From positions 36,873 through 100,872 of the forward strand of contig NZ_SNAQ03000023.1 in the NCBI RefSeq assembly GCF_004375085.3: a DNA stretch of 64,000 nucleotides. Direction: 5' to 3'. This stretch comes from Lewinella sp. W8 (lineage in GTDB: Bacteria > Bacteroidota > Bacteroidia > Chitinophagales > Saprospiraceae). Under the pieces are notes generated by a model. The model worked only from the letters and a program-made list of their open reading frames with translations. It did no database searches and was not told the origin of the DNA. The position numbers and the translations under genes were made by a program. Shown here piece after piece: positions 56,475-64,000 of the stretch; the stretch's first letter is position 1; each line of letters begins with the position of its first letter.

Positions 56475-57395
56475 ATGCCCCCATTAATCAATCTGGAATC
56501 CGTCCGCAAAGTCTACGGAGAGAAAGTAGCCGCCAACGACGTCAGTTTTGCCATGCCGCCCGACGCCATCCTCGGGCTGCTGGGTCCGAACGGTGCCGGA
56601 AAGACCACCCTCATCCGGATGATCACCACGATCACCGCACCCGATTCCGGGCAGATTTATTTCCGCGGAGAACCGCTCAGCGGCTACCACCCCACCCAGA
56701 TCGGATACCTGCCCGAAGAACGGGGGCTGTACAAGAAAATGTACGTCGGGGAGCAACTCCTCTACCTTGCCCGCCTGAAGGGCATGGAGAAGAACGATGC
56801 GGAGACCAAGGCCCGCGAATGGCTGGCCAAATTCGAACTGGAAGACCAGTGGGACAAAAAAGTCGAGGAACTCAGTAAGGGCATGCAGCAGCAGGTGCAG
56901 TTCATCGCTACCGTGCTGCATAGCCCCCGACTGCTGATCCTCGACGAGCCCTTCAGCGGCCTGGACCCCGTCAATACCACCCGGATGCGGAAGGAAATCC
57001 TGCGGCTGCACGAAGCGGGTACGGGGATAATCTTCAGCACCCACCGCATGGAGCAGGTGGAAGAGCTCTGCGAATACATCGTCCTGATCAACCACGGCAA
57101 TAAAATTCTGGAGGGTAAGGTCAGCGAGATTCGCCGGCAGTTTCAGGACAACCGTTTCCGACTGGAATACGACGGCCCGCTGCCGCCGGACCTGCTGGAG
57201 CGCTACGCCACCACGGACGCCACGCCGTCCACCATCGACCTGCAGCTTCGGGAAGACCAGCGAGCCAACGACCTGCTGCGGTACCTGCTCGATCACGACG
57301 TCCACATCATCGGGTTCCGCGAGCTCCTGCCCAGCCTGAACGAAGTATTCATCAAACAGGTGGCCCAGGTGCAACCCGACCTGAGCCCGACCTGA
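56475..57395 (+). CDS. ABC transporter ATP-binding protein (NatA-like)
   Basis: 306-aa ATPase. Walker A GLLGPNGAGKTTLIRM near residue 38, Q-loop region (QIGYLPEERGLYKKM), signature VEELSKGMQQQVQF (a variant: LSKGMQQ), Walker B LLILDEPFSGLDP, H-loop IIFSTHRMEQ. The C-terminal ~85 residues carry the DUF4162-type domain seen in NatA/YhaQ exporters (FRLEYDGPLPPDLLERY). It powers the permease encoded 76 bp downstream. The ATG at 56475 is chosen over a 30-codon upstream extension. Confidence 0.93.
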   Translation: MPPLINLESVRKVYGEKVAANDVSFAMPPDAILGLLGPNGAGKTTLIRMITTITAPDSGQIYFRGEPLSGYHPTQIGYLPEERGLYKKMYVGEQLLYLARLKGMEKNDAETKAREWLAKFELEDQWDKKVEELSKGMQQQVQFIATVLHSPRLLILDEPFSGLDPVNTTRMRKEILRLHEAGTGIIFSTHRMEQVEELCEYIVLINHGNKILEGKVSEIRRQFQDNRFRLEYDGPLPPDLLERYATTDATPSTIDLQLREDQRANDLLRYLLDHDVHIIGFRELLPSLNEVFIKQVAQVQPDLSPT

Positions 57396-57471
57396 TGGCC
57401 CCACCTACTTCCTTTGCACCTGCCCTCCGGGGCCCACTCCACTCCTTCATCACCCCACCATCACCCACCCC

Positions 57472-58797
57472 ATGAAAAATCTCTGGCTCGTCATCAAGCG
57501 GGAATACCTCACCCGCGTTCGTCGCCGGGCGTTCATCCTGGCCACCCTGCTCACGCCCCTCGGCCTGGCGGTCTTCATTGCCGTGGTGCAGTTCATCTTC
57601 AGCTACGAAAACGACGAGGTACGCCGCATCGCCGTGGTGGATCAGGGCCAGGTATTCTCCGGCCAAATCCCCGACGAAAAGGGGCTGTACTTCCGCTTTG
57701 AGGACCAGCCGGTGGACAGCCTTAAGGCCCGGGCCGGAGAGGAGGACGGCTACAACGCCATCCTGGTGATTCCGGAGGTCAAAAACCCGAAGTCGCAGGA
57801 TTTCCGCGTACAGTTCTATAGCGACGAGCCACTTTCCCTGGACACCGAGCTGGCCATCGAGCGGCGGGTGGAAAAGGCCATGCGTGCCTACAAAATCAAG
57901 ACCCTGGGGCTCGACGAAAGCGCCCTCAAATCTCTGAACACCGACGTGGCCATCCGCTCCCAGAAAATCACCGTGGAGGAAGGCGAAAAGGCCGACAACA
58001 GCATGGCGGGCATCGTCGGGGCCGGCATCGGCATGGTGATGGGTTTCATGATGTACCTCTCCATCTTCATCTACGGCATGATGGTGATGCGCTCGGTGAT
58101 GGAAGAAAAAATGAACCGCATCGTGGAGGTGGTGATCTCCTCGGTGCGCCCCACTACCCTACTGCTGGGAAAAATCATCGGCGTCGGGGCCGTGGGCCTC
58201 ACCCAGGTCCTGGCCTGGATGGTCCTAATTCCGGCCACCGTCTTCCTGGTTACCCTCTTCTTTGGCTTTGATCCCGAGGCGGCCCAACAGGCCTCGGCGG
58301 CCAATCCGGACATCGACCCCGAAGAGATGCAGAGCCTCGTCGAACGGGCCATCGCGGGCGTGATGGAGATGAACTGGTGGGTCATCATCCCCTGCTTCAT
58401 CATCTACTTCCTCGGGGGCTACTTTATGTACGCCGCCCTCTTTGCCGCCGTCGGTTCGGCCATGGGCGACGACCTCGGCGAGGGGCAGTCGCTGACCATT
58501 CCCATCACCATCCCCGTCATCCTGGCCCTGTACATCATGATGGCGGCCATGCAGGCGCCCAACTCCAGTCTGGCGGTGGGCTCCAGCTTCATTCCCCTCT
58601 TTGCGCCCATCGTCATGCCGGCCCGACTACCCTTCGAACCGCCCGCCTGGCAGATCATCGGCAGCCTCGTCATCGTGATCGCCTTTGCCGCGGCCATGGT
58701 CTGGCTGGCCGGCCGCATCTACCGCGTAGGCATCCTGAATTACGGCAAAAAGAGTTCGCTTAAGGACATGGCCCGCTGGCTGTTCTCAAAGTATTAG
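57472..58797 (+). CDS. ABC-2 type transporter permease (NatB-like)
   Basis: 441-aa permease. The first TM (about 20-43) is preceded by KREYLTRVRRRAF; a large extracytoplasmic domain follows (about 45-180); then five or six TM helices (from ~182) with the typical VMEEKMNRIVEVVISSVRPT cytoplasmic motif. It matches the NatB/YhaP family of ABC-2 exporters. With the upstream ATPase it would form an exporter; substrates in this family include Na+ and antimicrobial compounds. It ends near a non-coding gap containing a palindromic element. Confidence 0.92.
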   Translation: MKNLWLVIKREYLTRVRRRAFILATLLTPLGLAVFIAVVQFIFSYENDEVRRIAVVDQGQVFSGQIPDEKGLYFRFEDQPVDSLKARAGEEDGYNAILVIPEVKNPKSQDFRVQFYSDEPLSLDTELAIERRVEKAMRAYKIKTLGLDESALKSLNTDVAIRSQKITVEEGEKADNSMAGIVGAGIGMVMGFMMYLSIFIYGMMVMRSVMEEKMNRIVEVVISSVRPTTLLLGKIIGVGAVGLTQVLAWMVLIPATVFLVTLFFGFDPEAAQQASAANPDIDPEEMQSLVERAIAGVMEMNWWVIIPCFIIYFLGGYFMYAALFAAVGSAMGDDLGEGQSLTIPITIPVILALYIMMAAMQAPNSSLAVGSSFIPLFAPIVMPARLPFEPPAWQIIGSLVIVIAFAAAMVWLAGRIYRVGILNYGKKSSLKDMARWLFSKY

Positions 58798-59040
58798 GAA
58801 CCCCTCACGACAACTTGGGCAACGGAGTGCCGGTGCCAGGTTCTACGGAAAAAAGCAGTGGTTTCAGGTTATTGTGATTGAGGAACCCAGACAAGGAGGC
58901 AGCCGGTCCTCCTAGCTGTCTCACCACGACACCTCGGAGCAGCTCGCTGCGCTCGACAGCTACGAGGAGCGCGGCAAGGTCTTACACATGCATCGCCGAG
59001 GGAGGCGGCATCCGGACACTTTGGGAAAGCCCCTCAGATC

Positions 59041-59170
59041 GCACCTCGAAGTGCATCGACCTGACGCAGTCGGCCGATTCCTTTGAGGGTGCAAGGGAAC
59101 CCTAATCAACCAGGACAAATAGATCATTCCGGGAAGCACCCTCAAAGGTACTGAGTACGCTTCGAGGTGC
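59041..59170 (-). repeat. ~125-bp palindromic interspersed element, copy 2 (in gap 58798-59236)
   Basis: Bounded by GCACCTCGAAG (59041-59051) and CTTCGAGGTGC (59160-59170), a perfect 11-bp terminal inverted repeat. Inner arms GAGGGTGC/GCACCCTC are also complementary. Its reverse complement matches 36645-36764, and TACCTTTG is present on the minus strand (59143-59150). The remainder of the 439-bp gap holds no supported gene; 58818-58858 resembles 33666-33704. Confidence 0.87.
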
Positions 59171-59236
59171 CGCGGAGATTTTGGGGCACCTCCTTTTAGT
59201 TCGGTTCAGTCAGCGGAGCGCGGCAAGGAGCAAGCC

Positions 59237-59503
59237 CTATACTACAACCGCCGCTCCCGGATCAATCCCTACGTTCAGCACCTTAATGACCACGGAGACG
59301 GTCGTCTCCGCCGCCATGCTCGGCCGCAGGGCCTCGGTGATGGCCTCCATCACGGCATCGTACTCACCCGTGAGCTGGGTGGACAGTCCGTTGGTCGCGA
59401 CGGTCACCCCCGAAAAACTACGCAACCGATGGATGAAATCAATGATGGGCTGCTCGTAATCGGAGATCAGGGGGTACATGCTCAGCTCGGCCGATGCGGT
59501 CAT
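59237..59503 (-). CDS. Thiamine-binding / MTH1187-YkoF-like protein
   Basis: 88-aa protein with the family signature AELSMYPLISDYEQPIIDFI and a later VATNGLSTQLTGEYDAVMEA, matching the small MTH1187/YqgV (DUF77) proteins. These form ferredoxin-like homo-oligomers, and some bind hydroxymethylpyrimidine or thiamine in the cytoplasm. No transporter genes for thiamine are adjacent. The ATG start is clear. It is monocistronic and divergent from the large T9SS protein gene. Confidence 0.83.
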   Translation of the reverse strand: MTASAELSMYPLISDYEQPIIDFIHRLRSFSGVTVATNGLSTQLTGEYDAVMEAITEALRPSMAAETTVSVVIKVLNVGIDPGAAVVV

Positions 59504-59811
59504 AATTTTTTTTCCGCGAAGCTACTACACATCGTCGGTCAGCAGGTGAGGGTTCGACCCCAACAGCGTGTCAACGCGACTCAACAATTCATGCACGAAA
59601 CAAGGTGTCGTAAATTTTGCAAAAAACAGGATATAATCTTGAATTCAACCCTTTAACCCCATATTTATTCGACTATTTCCCCTATTTTACTGAAAGCATA
59701 CGTCCCAAATTCTTCCCCACCATCCGATTTACAAAAAGCATGGCGTTATCCAGCGAGATCTGGATAGGGCTACTTCATTCATCTAACCCGAATATCCATA
59801 ACCCAATCACT
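59504..59811. other. Intergenic region without a gene
   Basis: 308 bp between divergent starts. It is AT-rich near 59600-59720 and holds the likely promoters, but I see no clear TAnnTTTG box or repeat. The frame of the downstream gene is open back to 59617 without homology. Confidence 0.5.
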
Positions 59812-62800
59812 ATGCATAGAAAGCACTACTTGATGGCGTTTCGAGCGCTGATTTTTTTACTTTGCCTTGGTAGCGGTTTTTCCCTCTCCGCCCAAAGCGA
59901 CTGCACCCTGAGCGGAGGGGACTTGTCCTCCGTAGAAGGAAGTTCCTATATCCCGGTATGTCTGGACGACGGTGACGACGCCCTAACCGACGTTATCCGT
60001 ACCGGATTCGTGGGGGGGACGAGCCAGTATTTCTTCACCAATACGGCTGGTTTCATTCAGGAGATTCCTACCTCTGGCCCACCCTTTGATTTCCGGGGCA
60101 CCGGTACCGGAGAAATCGTTATCTGGAGTGTTTCCTATTCCGGAACCCTGACCGACGCCAACATCGGCGACAACATTTGTGCGGCGGGTGCCGACGGCTG
60201 CTTCAGCCTGTCCAACCCCCTGATCGTAAACCGCAAGGCGGGGGAAGGCTGTGACGCCTTCTGCGTCGCCGACGGCGGCACCCTGACCCTCACCGACGGT
60301 GGCGGCGACAGCCAGGATCTCTGCATTGTGGAGGGTTCCAGCCCCGCCATTGACGTTACCCTGGAAGGCCCCATTCGTGGTGACAGCGCGACCTTCCTCA
60401 TTACCGACAACAACGGCAACATTCTGGCCATTCCTCCCGGAGCGGGTCCTTTCGACCTCAGCGGTGCCGGTTCCGGCACTTGCCTGATCTGGCACCTTGC
60501 CTACGACGAAGACCTTACGGGGCTAGCAGTAGGTAACAACCCCGCTGATTTTGACGGTTGTTTCTCCCTGTCCAACCCCATTACCGTAAACCGGGAGGCG
60601 GTAGACGGTGGCACCATCAGCCTGGATGATGGATCCGATTCCGCCACGATCTGTGCCGGTGACGGCATCCCCGACCCCCTGAACGTGAACGTAGAGGGAT
60701 CCGAAGGCGCCAACGCCGCCTGGGTGATCACCGACGACAGCCTCAACATCCTGGCCCTGCCCGCCGAGCCGCCCTTCGACCTGGATGAAGCCGGTGGTGG
60801 CACCTGCCTGATCTGGTACCTGCGCTTCGCCGACGGACTGATGGGTGCGGAAGTCGGCGCCAACGCCGCCGACCTGGCCGGATGCTTTGACCTCTCCAAC
60901 CCCATCACCGTCGTCCGCAACGACCCCGATGGCGGAACGATCAGCTTTACCGGTATGGATTCCGACACCGTCAGCATCTGCGCCGGTGATGGGGTCGCCG
61001 ATCCGCTGGACGTTAGCCTTGAGGGCGCCGTAGGCGACAATATGGCCTGGGTGATCACCGATGACAGCCTCAACATTTTGGCCCTGCCCGATGGTCCTCC
61101 CTTCGACCTGGAAGGCGCCGGTGGCGGTACCTGCCTGATCTGGCACCTCAGCTTCTTCGACCTGGACGGTGCCGCCGTGGGCGCCAATGCCGCCGACCTC
61201 ATGGGGTGCTTCGACCTGTCCAACCCCCTGACCGTTATTCGCGAGGGCGTTGACGGGGGCACCATCGCTCTGGCCGACGGCAGTGACGCGACGAGCATCT
61301 GCGCCGGCGACGGCGTGGCCGATCCGCTGGACGTCACCCTGGACGGCGCCGAAGGCGCCAACATGGCCTGGGTGATCACCGACGACAGCCTTAACATCCT
61401 GGCCCTGCCCGATGGTCCTCCCTTTGACCTCGATGAAGCCGGTCCCGGTACCTGCCTGATCTGGCACCTCAGCTTCGCCGACGGCCTCGAAGGAGCCGCC
61501 GTGGGCGCCAACGCCGCCGACCTCATGGGATGCTTCGACCTCTCGAACCCCATCACCGTGGAGCGGACCAGCGCCGAAGGCGGAATGATCAGCTTCACCG
61601 GGATGGACTCCGACACCGTCAGCATCTGTGCCGGCGATGGTGTGGATGACCCGCTGGACGTTACCCTGGAAGGCGCCGAGGGCGCCAATATGGCCTGGGT
61701 GATTACCGACGACAGCCTCAACATCCTGGCCCTGCCCGATGGTCCTCCCTTTAACCTGGAGGGCGCCGGTGGCGGCACCTGCCTGATCTGGCACCTGAGC
61801 TTCGCCGACGGCCTCGAAGGAGCCGCCGTGGGCGCCAACGCCGCCGATCTGATGGGATGCTTCGACCTGTCCAATCCGCTGACCGTCATCCGCGACGGCG
61901 TCAATGGAGGAACCATCGCCCTGGCCGGCGGAGGTGACGTGACGAGCATTTGCGCCGGCGACGGCGAACCCGATCCGCTGGAGGTTACCCTCGACGGCGC
62001 CGAGGGCGCCAATATGGTCTGGGTGATTACCGACGACAGCCTCAACATCCTTGACCTGCCCGCCGGGCCTCCCTTCGACCTCGAAAACGCCGGACCCGGC
62101 ACCTGCCTGATCTGGCACCTCAGCTTCGCCGACGGATTGGAAGGGGCCGGCGTAGGATCAAATGCCGCTGACCTCATGGGATGCTTCGACCTGTCGAACC
62201 CCATCACCGTCGTCAGAACCAGTGCCGAAGGCGGAACGATCAGCTTCACCGGGATGGACTCCGACACCGTCAGCATCTGCGCCGGTGATGGCGTGGCCGA
62301 TCCGCTGGACGTGACCCTGGAAGGCGCCGAAGGCGCTAACATGGCCTGGGTGATTACCGACGACAGTCTCAACATCCTGGCCCTGCCGGACGGCCCTCCC
62401 TTCGACCTCGATGAAGCCGGTCCCGGCACCTGCCTGATCTGGCACCTCAGTTTCGCCGACGGACTCCAGGGAGCCGCCGTGGGCGCCAACGCCGGTGACC
62501 TGGCCGGTTGTTTTGACCTGTCCAATCCGTTGACCGTAGTGCGGGAAAGTCCGGACGGAGGCTCCATTACCTTCGTGGACTTCGAAACGGACACCGTAAC
62601 CATCTGCGTCGGCGACATGCAGTCCGATTCCCTGGCCGTTGACCTCATGGACGCTACCGGCTCCAATATGGCCTGGGTCATCACCGACGATAGCCTCAAC
62701 ATCCTCGACCTGCCCGCCGGACCTCCCTTTGATCTTGAGGGCGCCGGTGAAGGCACCTGCCTGATTTGGCACCTGAGCTTCGCCGACGGACTCCAGGGAG

Positions 62801-63627
62801 CCGCCGTGGGCGCCAATGCCGCCGACCTGATGGGATGCTTTGACCTGTCCAATCCACTGACCGTCATCCGGGATTCGGGAGACAGTTGCGTTGCCAGTGG
62901 CATCCTGGGTAACATCGTCATCAATGAAGTCGAGGCCAGCGGAATGATCGAATTGCGTAACCTCTCCCAGCGCGTCATCAACTTCAATGACCTGTACCTG
63001 GGAGGAAACGGCAGTTTCGTCCGCATCGGGGACCTTGACCTTGACTGTGGAGACCTGCTCGCCAAGCCCGGTGAACGGGTGAGCGTCAACCTGGGTACTT
63101 TCCTCAATCCCGAAGCCGATGAGCTGGCGCTCATCCGTGGGGAAGATTACTCCGACGCCAGTAACCTGTTCTCCTACGTCGCCTGGGGCGACGGACCACG
63201 GGACGGCCAGGATATGGCCATCTCCGCCGGATTATGGAGTGCTGACATCAATTTGAATGGTCCCTCCCAAGACCTCTCCATCCAGCGGGTACCCGACGCC
63301 GAAGACATCATGTACGGACTCAGTATGCCAACGCCCTGTGCACCCAACGTGCTTTCGGTCGGGACGACGGACCGTCCGGCCGTAGATGCCTTCAGCCTCT
63401 ACCCGAACCCCGTTGTTGGTGACTTCACGCTGGAGGTTTCCGGCATGCGCGCCAACGATACCCGTTTGCATATCCTGGACCTGAATGGCCGTCCGCTCAT
63501 CGAGCAACGCCTCAATGCCGCTGATGGCCGCTTCCGGGTGTCTGCCGCGGACCTACCCGCCGGAACCTATCTCCTGCGGCTCACGAACGTAGCGGGGATA
63601 TCCGTTACCCGTTTTGTGAAAAAGTAG
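59812..63627 (+). CDS. T9SS-secreted repeat protein with lamin-tail domain
   Basis: 1271-aa surface or secreted protein. Signal peptide 1-28 (ending GFSLSAQ). It then has nine tandem ~108-residue repeats (about 29-1020): the first is diverged, and the other eight carry ICAGDG, AWVITDDSLNILALP, GTCLIWHLSFADGL and GCFDLSNP. A lamin-tail-like domain (INEVEASGMIELRNLSQRVI) and a C-terminal T9SS sorting domain (FSLYPNPVVGDFTLEVSGM to VTRFVKK) follow. It probably acts as an adhesin or structural surface protein, delivered through PorV and the T9SS. The ATG at 59812 is fixed by the signal peptide. Confidence 0.9.
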   Translation: MHRKHYLMAFRALIFLLCLGSGFSLSAQSDCTLSGGDLSSVEGSSYIPVCLDDGDDALTDVIRTGFVGGTSQYFFTNTAGFIQEIPTSGPPFDFRGTGTGEIVIWSVSYSGTLTDANIGDNICAAGADGCFSLSNPLIVNRKAGEGCDAFCVADGGTLTLTDGGGDSQDLCIVEGSSPAIDVTLEGPIRGDSATFLITDNNGNILAIPPGAGPFDLSGAGSGTCLIWHLAYDEDLTGLAVGNNPADFDGCFSLSNPITVNREAVDGGTISLDDGSDSATICAGDGIPDPLNVNVEGSEGANAAWVITDDSLNILALPAEPPFDLDEAGGGTCLIWYLRFADGLMGAEVGANAADLAGCFDLSNPITVVRNDPDGGTISFTGMDSDTVSICAGDGVADPLDVSLEGAVGDNMAWVITDDSLNILALPDGPPFDLEGAGGGTCLIWHLSFFDLDGAAVGANAADLMGCFDLSNPLTVIREGVDGGTIALADGSDATSICAGDGVADPLDVTLDGAEGANMAWVITDDSLNILALPDGPPFDLDEAGPGTCLIWHLSFADGLEGAAVGANAADLMGCFDLSNPITVERTSAEGGMISFTGMDSDTVSICAGDGVDDPLDVTLEGAEGANMAWVITDDSLNILALPDGPPFNLEGAGGGTCLIWHLSFADGLEGAAVGANAADLMGCFDLSNPLTVIRDGVNGGTIALAGGGDVTSICAGDGEPDPLEVTLDGAEGANMVWVITDDSLNILDLPAGPPFDLENAGPGTCLIWHLSFADGLEGAGVGSNAADLMGCFDLSNPITVVRTSAEGGTISFTGMDSDTVSICAGDGVADPLDVTLEGAEGANMAWVITDDSLNILALPDGPPFDLDEAGPGTCLIWHLSFADGLQGAAVGANAGDLAGCFDLSNPLTVVRESPDGGSITFVDFETDTVTICVGDMQSDSLAVDLMDATGSNMAWVITDDSLNILDLPAGPPFDLEGAGEGTCLIWHLSFADGLQGAAVGANAADLMGCFDLSNPLTVIRDSGDSCVASGILGNIVINEVEASGMIELRNLSQRVINFNDLYLGGNGSFVRIGDLDLDCGDLLAKPGERVSVNLGTFLNPEADELALIRGEDYSDASNLFSYVAWGDGPRDGQDMAISAGLWSADINLNGPSQDLSIQRVPDAEDIMYGLSMPTPCAPNVLSVGTTDRPAVDAFSLYPNPVVGDFTLEVSGMRANDTRLHILDLNGRPLIEQRLNAADGRFRVSAADLPAGTYLLRLTNVAGISVTRFVKK

Positions 63628-63707
63628 TCCACGACCACTCCCCGGAGGTTTCAACCAAAGGGAAGTGTCCTGGATTCACTATACTCTAGTCATCAAAATT
63701 GATGGCG

Positions 63708-63740
63708 GCCCGTTCCCCACAAAGGGGGACGGGCTTTTTT
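63708..63740 (+). terminator. Rho-independent terminator of the T9SS repeat-protein gene
   Basis: GCCCGTTCCCC-ACAAA-GGGGGACGGGC followed by TTTTTT; about 80 bp after the stop codon. Confidence 0.92.
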
Positions 63741-63809
63741 AATTTATCACTTTCTCCTTCCAATCGACTATCAGGCCGGGCGGGGTATAGGACTTCAATG
63801 ATTCAGTAG

Positions 63810-63827
63810 CGCCGGATTTATCCGGCG
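63810..63827. repeat. REP-like perfect palindrome
   Basis: CGCCGGAT-TT-ATCCGGCG, preceded by AGTAG. The same core GCCGGAT-TC-ATCCGGC is in each 178-bp unit at 40.5-41.1 kb, also preceded by GTAGC. Confidence 0.7.
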
Positions 63828-63938
63828 AAAGGTTTTTGACTCGGTCGGCGGACGTGGGGCGTTCAGTATTAATTTTCGCGACACCTCCTTTAAGTTTGGC
63901 TCTGTCTCCTTTTGACTCACATTCAAATTGGATAGATG

Positions 63939-63992
63939 CGTAAATGACGATGGCAGCCCTCATCGTCTGTGGAGCTGCCATCGTTACTTACG
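63939..63992. repeat. 19-bp inverted repeat at the window end
   Basis: CGTAAATGACGATGGCAGC (63939-63957) and GCTGCCATCGTTACTTACG (63974-63992), 17 of 19 bases complementary with an 11-bp perfect inner stem. It may terminate a gene lying outside the window. Confidence 0.6.
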
Positions 63993-64000
63993 TATCGTTA

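Noticed and set aside
58878..59105. 75-codon frame in the gap after the ABC exporter
   Set aside because: Overlaps the palindromic interspersed element; composition is not protein-like.
59541..59600. tRNA-like T-loop sequence GGGTTCGACCCC
   Set aside because: No acceptor, D or anticodon stems fit around it.
60501..63134. 877-codon open frame antisense to the T9SS repeat protein
   Set aside because: Its repeats mirror the sense repeats, the composition is Ser/Pro/Arg-rich nonsense, and there is no signal or domain; it is a by-product of GC-rich codon use.
63739..63981. 80-codon open frame at the right end
   Set aside because: It runs through a REP-like palindrome and an inverted repeat and has no recognisable protein character.

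Overview
The window looks like a chromosomal segment of a GC-rich marine Bacteroidota, most likely Saprospiria/Lewinellaceae (Lewinella-type). Grounds: type IX secretion (a PorV homologue and two large secreted proteins with C-terminal T9SS sorting domains), a SusC-style TonB-dependent receptor with an N-terminal carboxypeptidase-like domain, atpD-atpC as a separate unit, TAnnTTTG promoter boxes in place of the sigma70 -10 box, and almost no Shine-Dalgarno sequences. No rRNA, tRNA, CRISPR array or complete insertion sequence was seen.

Layout. 1-14.3 kb: envelope and secreted functions (TamB-like protein cut by the window edge, HemJ, M43 metalloprotease, CreD, an MBL hydrolase, a sugar nucleotidyltransferase). 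14.5-24.8 kb: atpDC, a TIM-barrel lipoprotein, a DUF547 lipoprotein, a BlaI/M56 sensor-repressor pair with visible operators, DinB, a KTSC protein, a DegT aminotransferase, a DnaQ-like exonuclease. 25.5-43.3 kb: SpoIIAA-like protein, NDH-2, Gfo/Idh/MocA oxidoreductase, arginine deiminase, PorV, DUF1015 protein, ECF sigma factor with a membrane partner, sterol-desaturase-like enzyme, voltage-gated cation channel, TonB receptor, 2-hydroxyacid dehydrogenase, and a helix-hairpin-helix/outer-membrane protein.

43.4-54.5 kb is an accessory island of lower GC. A leftward five-gene operon (three secreted cysteine-containing proteins, two of them paralogous, followed by two cytoplasmic paralogues) faces a rightward three-gene operon (an unknown 440-aa protein, a propeller-type sensor kinase and a NarL/LuxR response regulator). 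The shared intergenic region carries a perfect 13-bp inverted repeat, a likely operator pair. None of the non-regulatory proteins matches a family I recognise. A decayed M48/DUF45 metallopeptidase gene marks the right edge. This is the best candidate for an undescribed system.

55-64 kb: DUF6122 membrane protein and a lipid kinase, a NatAB-like ABC exporter, a thiamine-binding-type protein, and a 1271-aa T9SS-secreted protein of nine ~108-residue repeats.

Intergenic DNA is rich in repeats. One class directly abuts stop codons: short 7-14 bp units repeated in tandem, usually followed by their own reverse complement, with a different unit at most loci. Others are a ~125-bp palindromic element in two copies, a GCACCTGC element in several copies, and three tandem 177-178 bp units.
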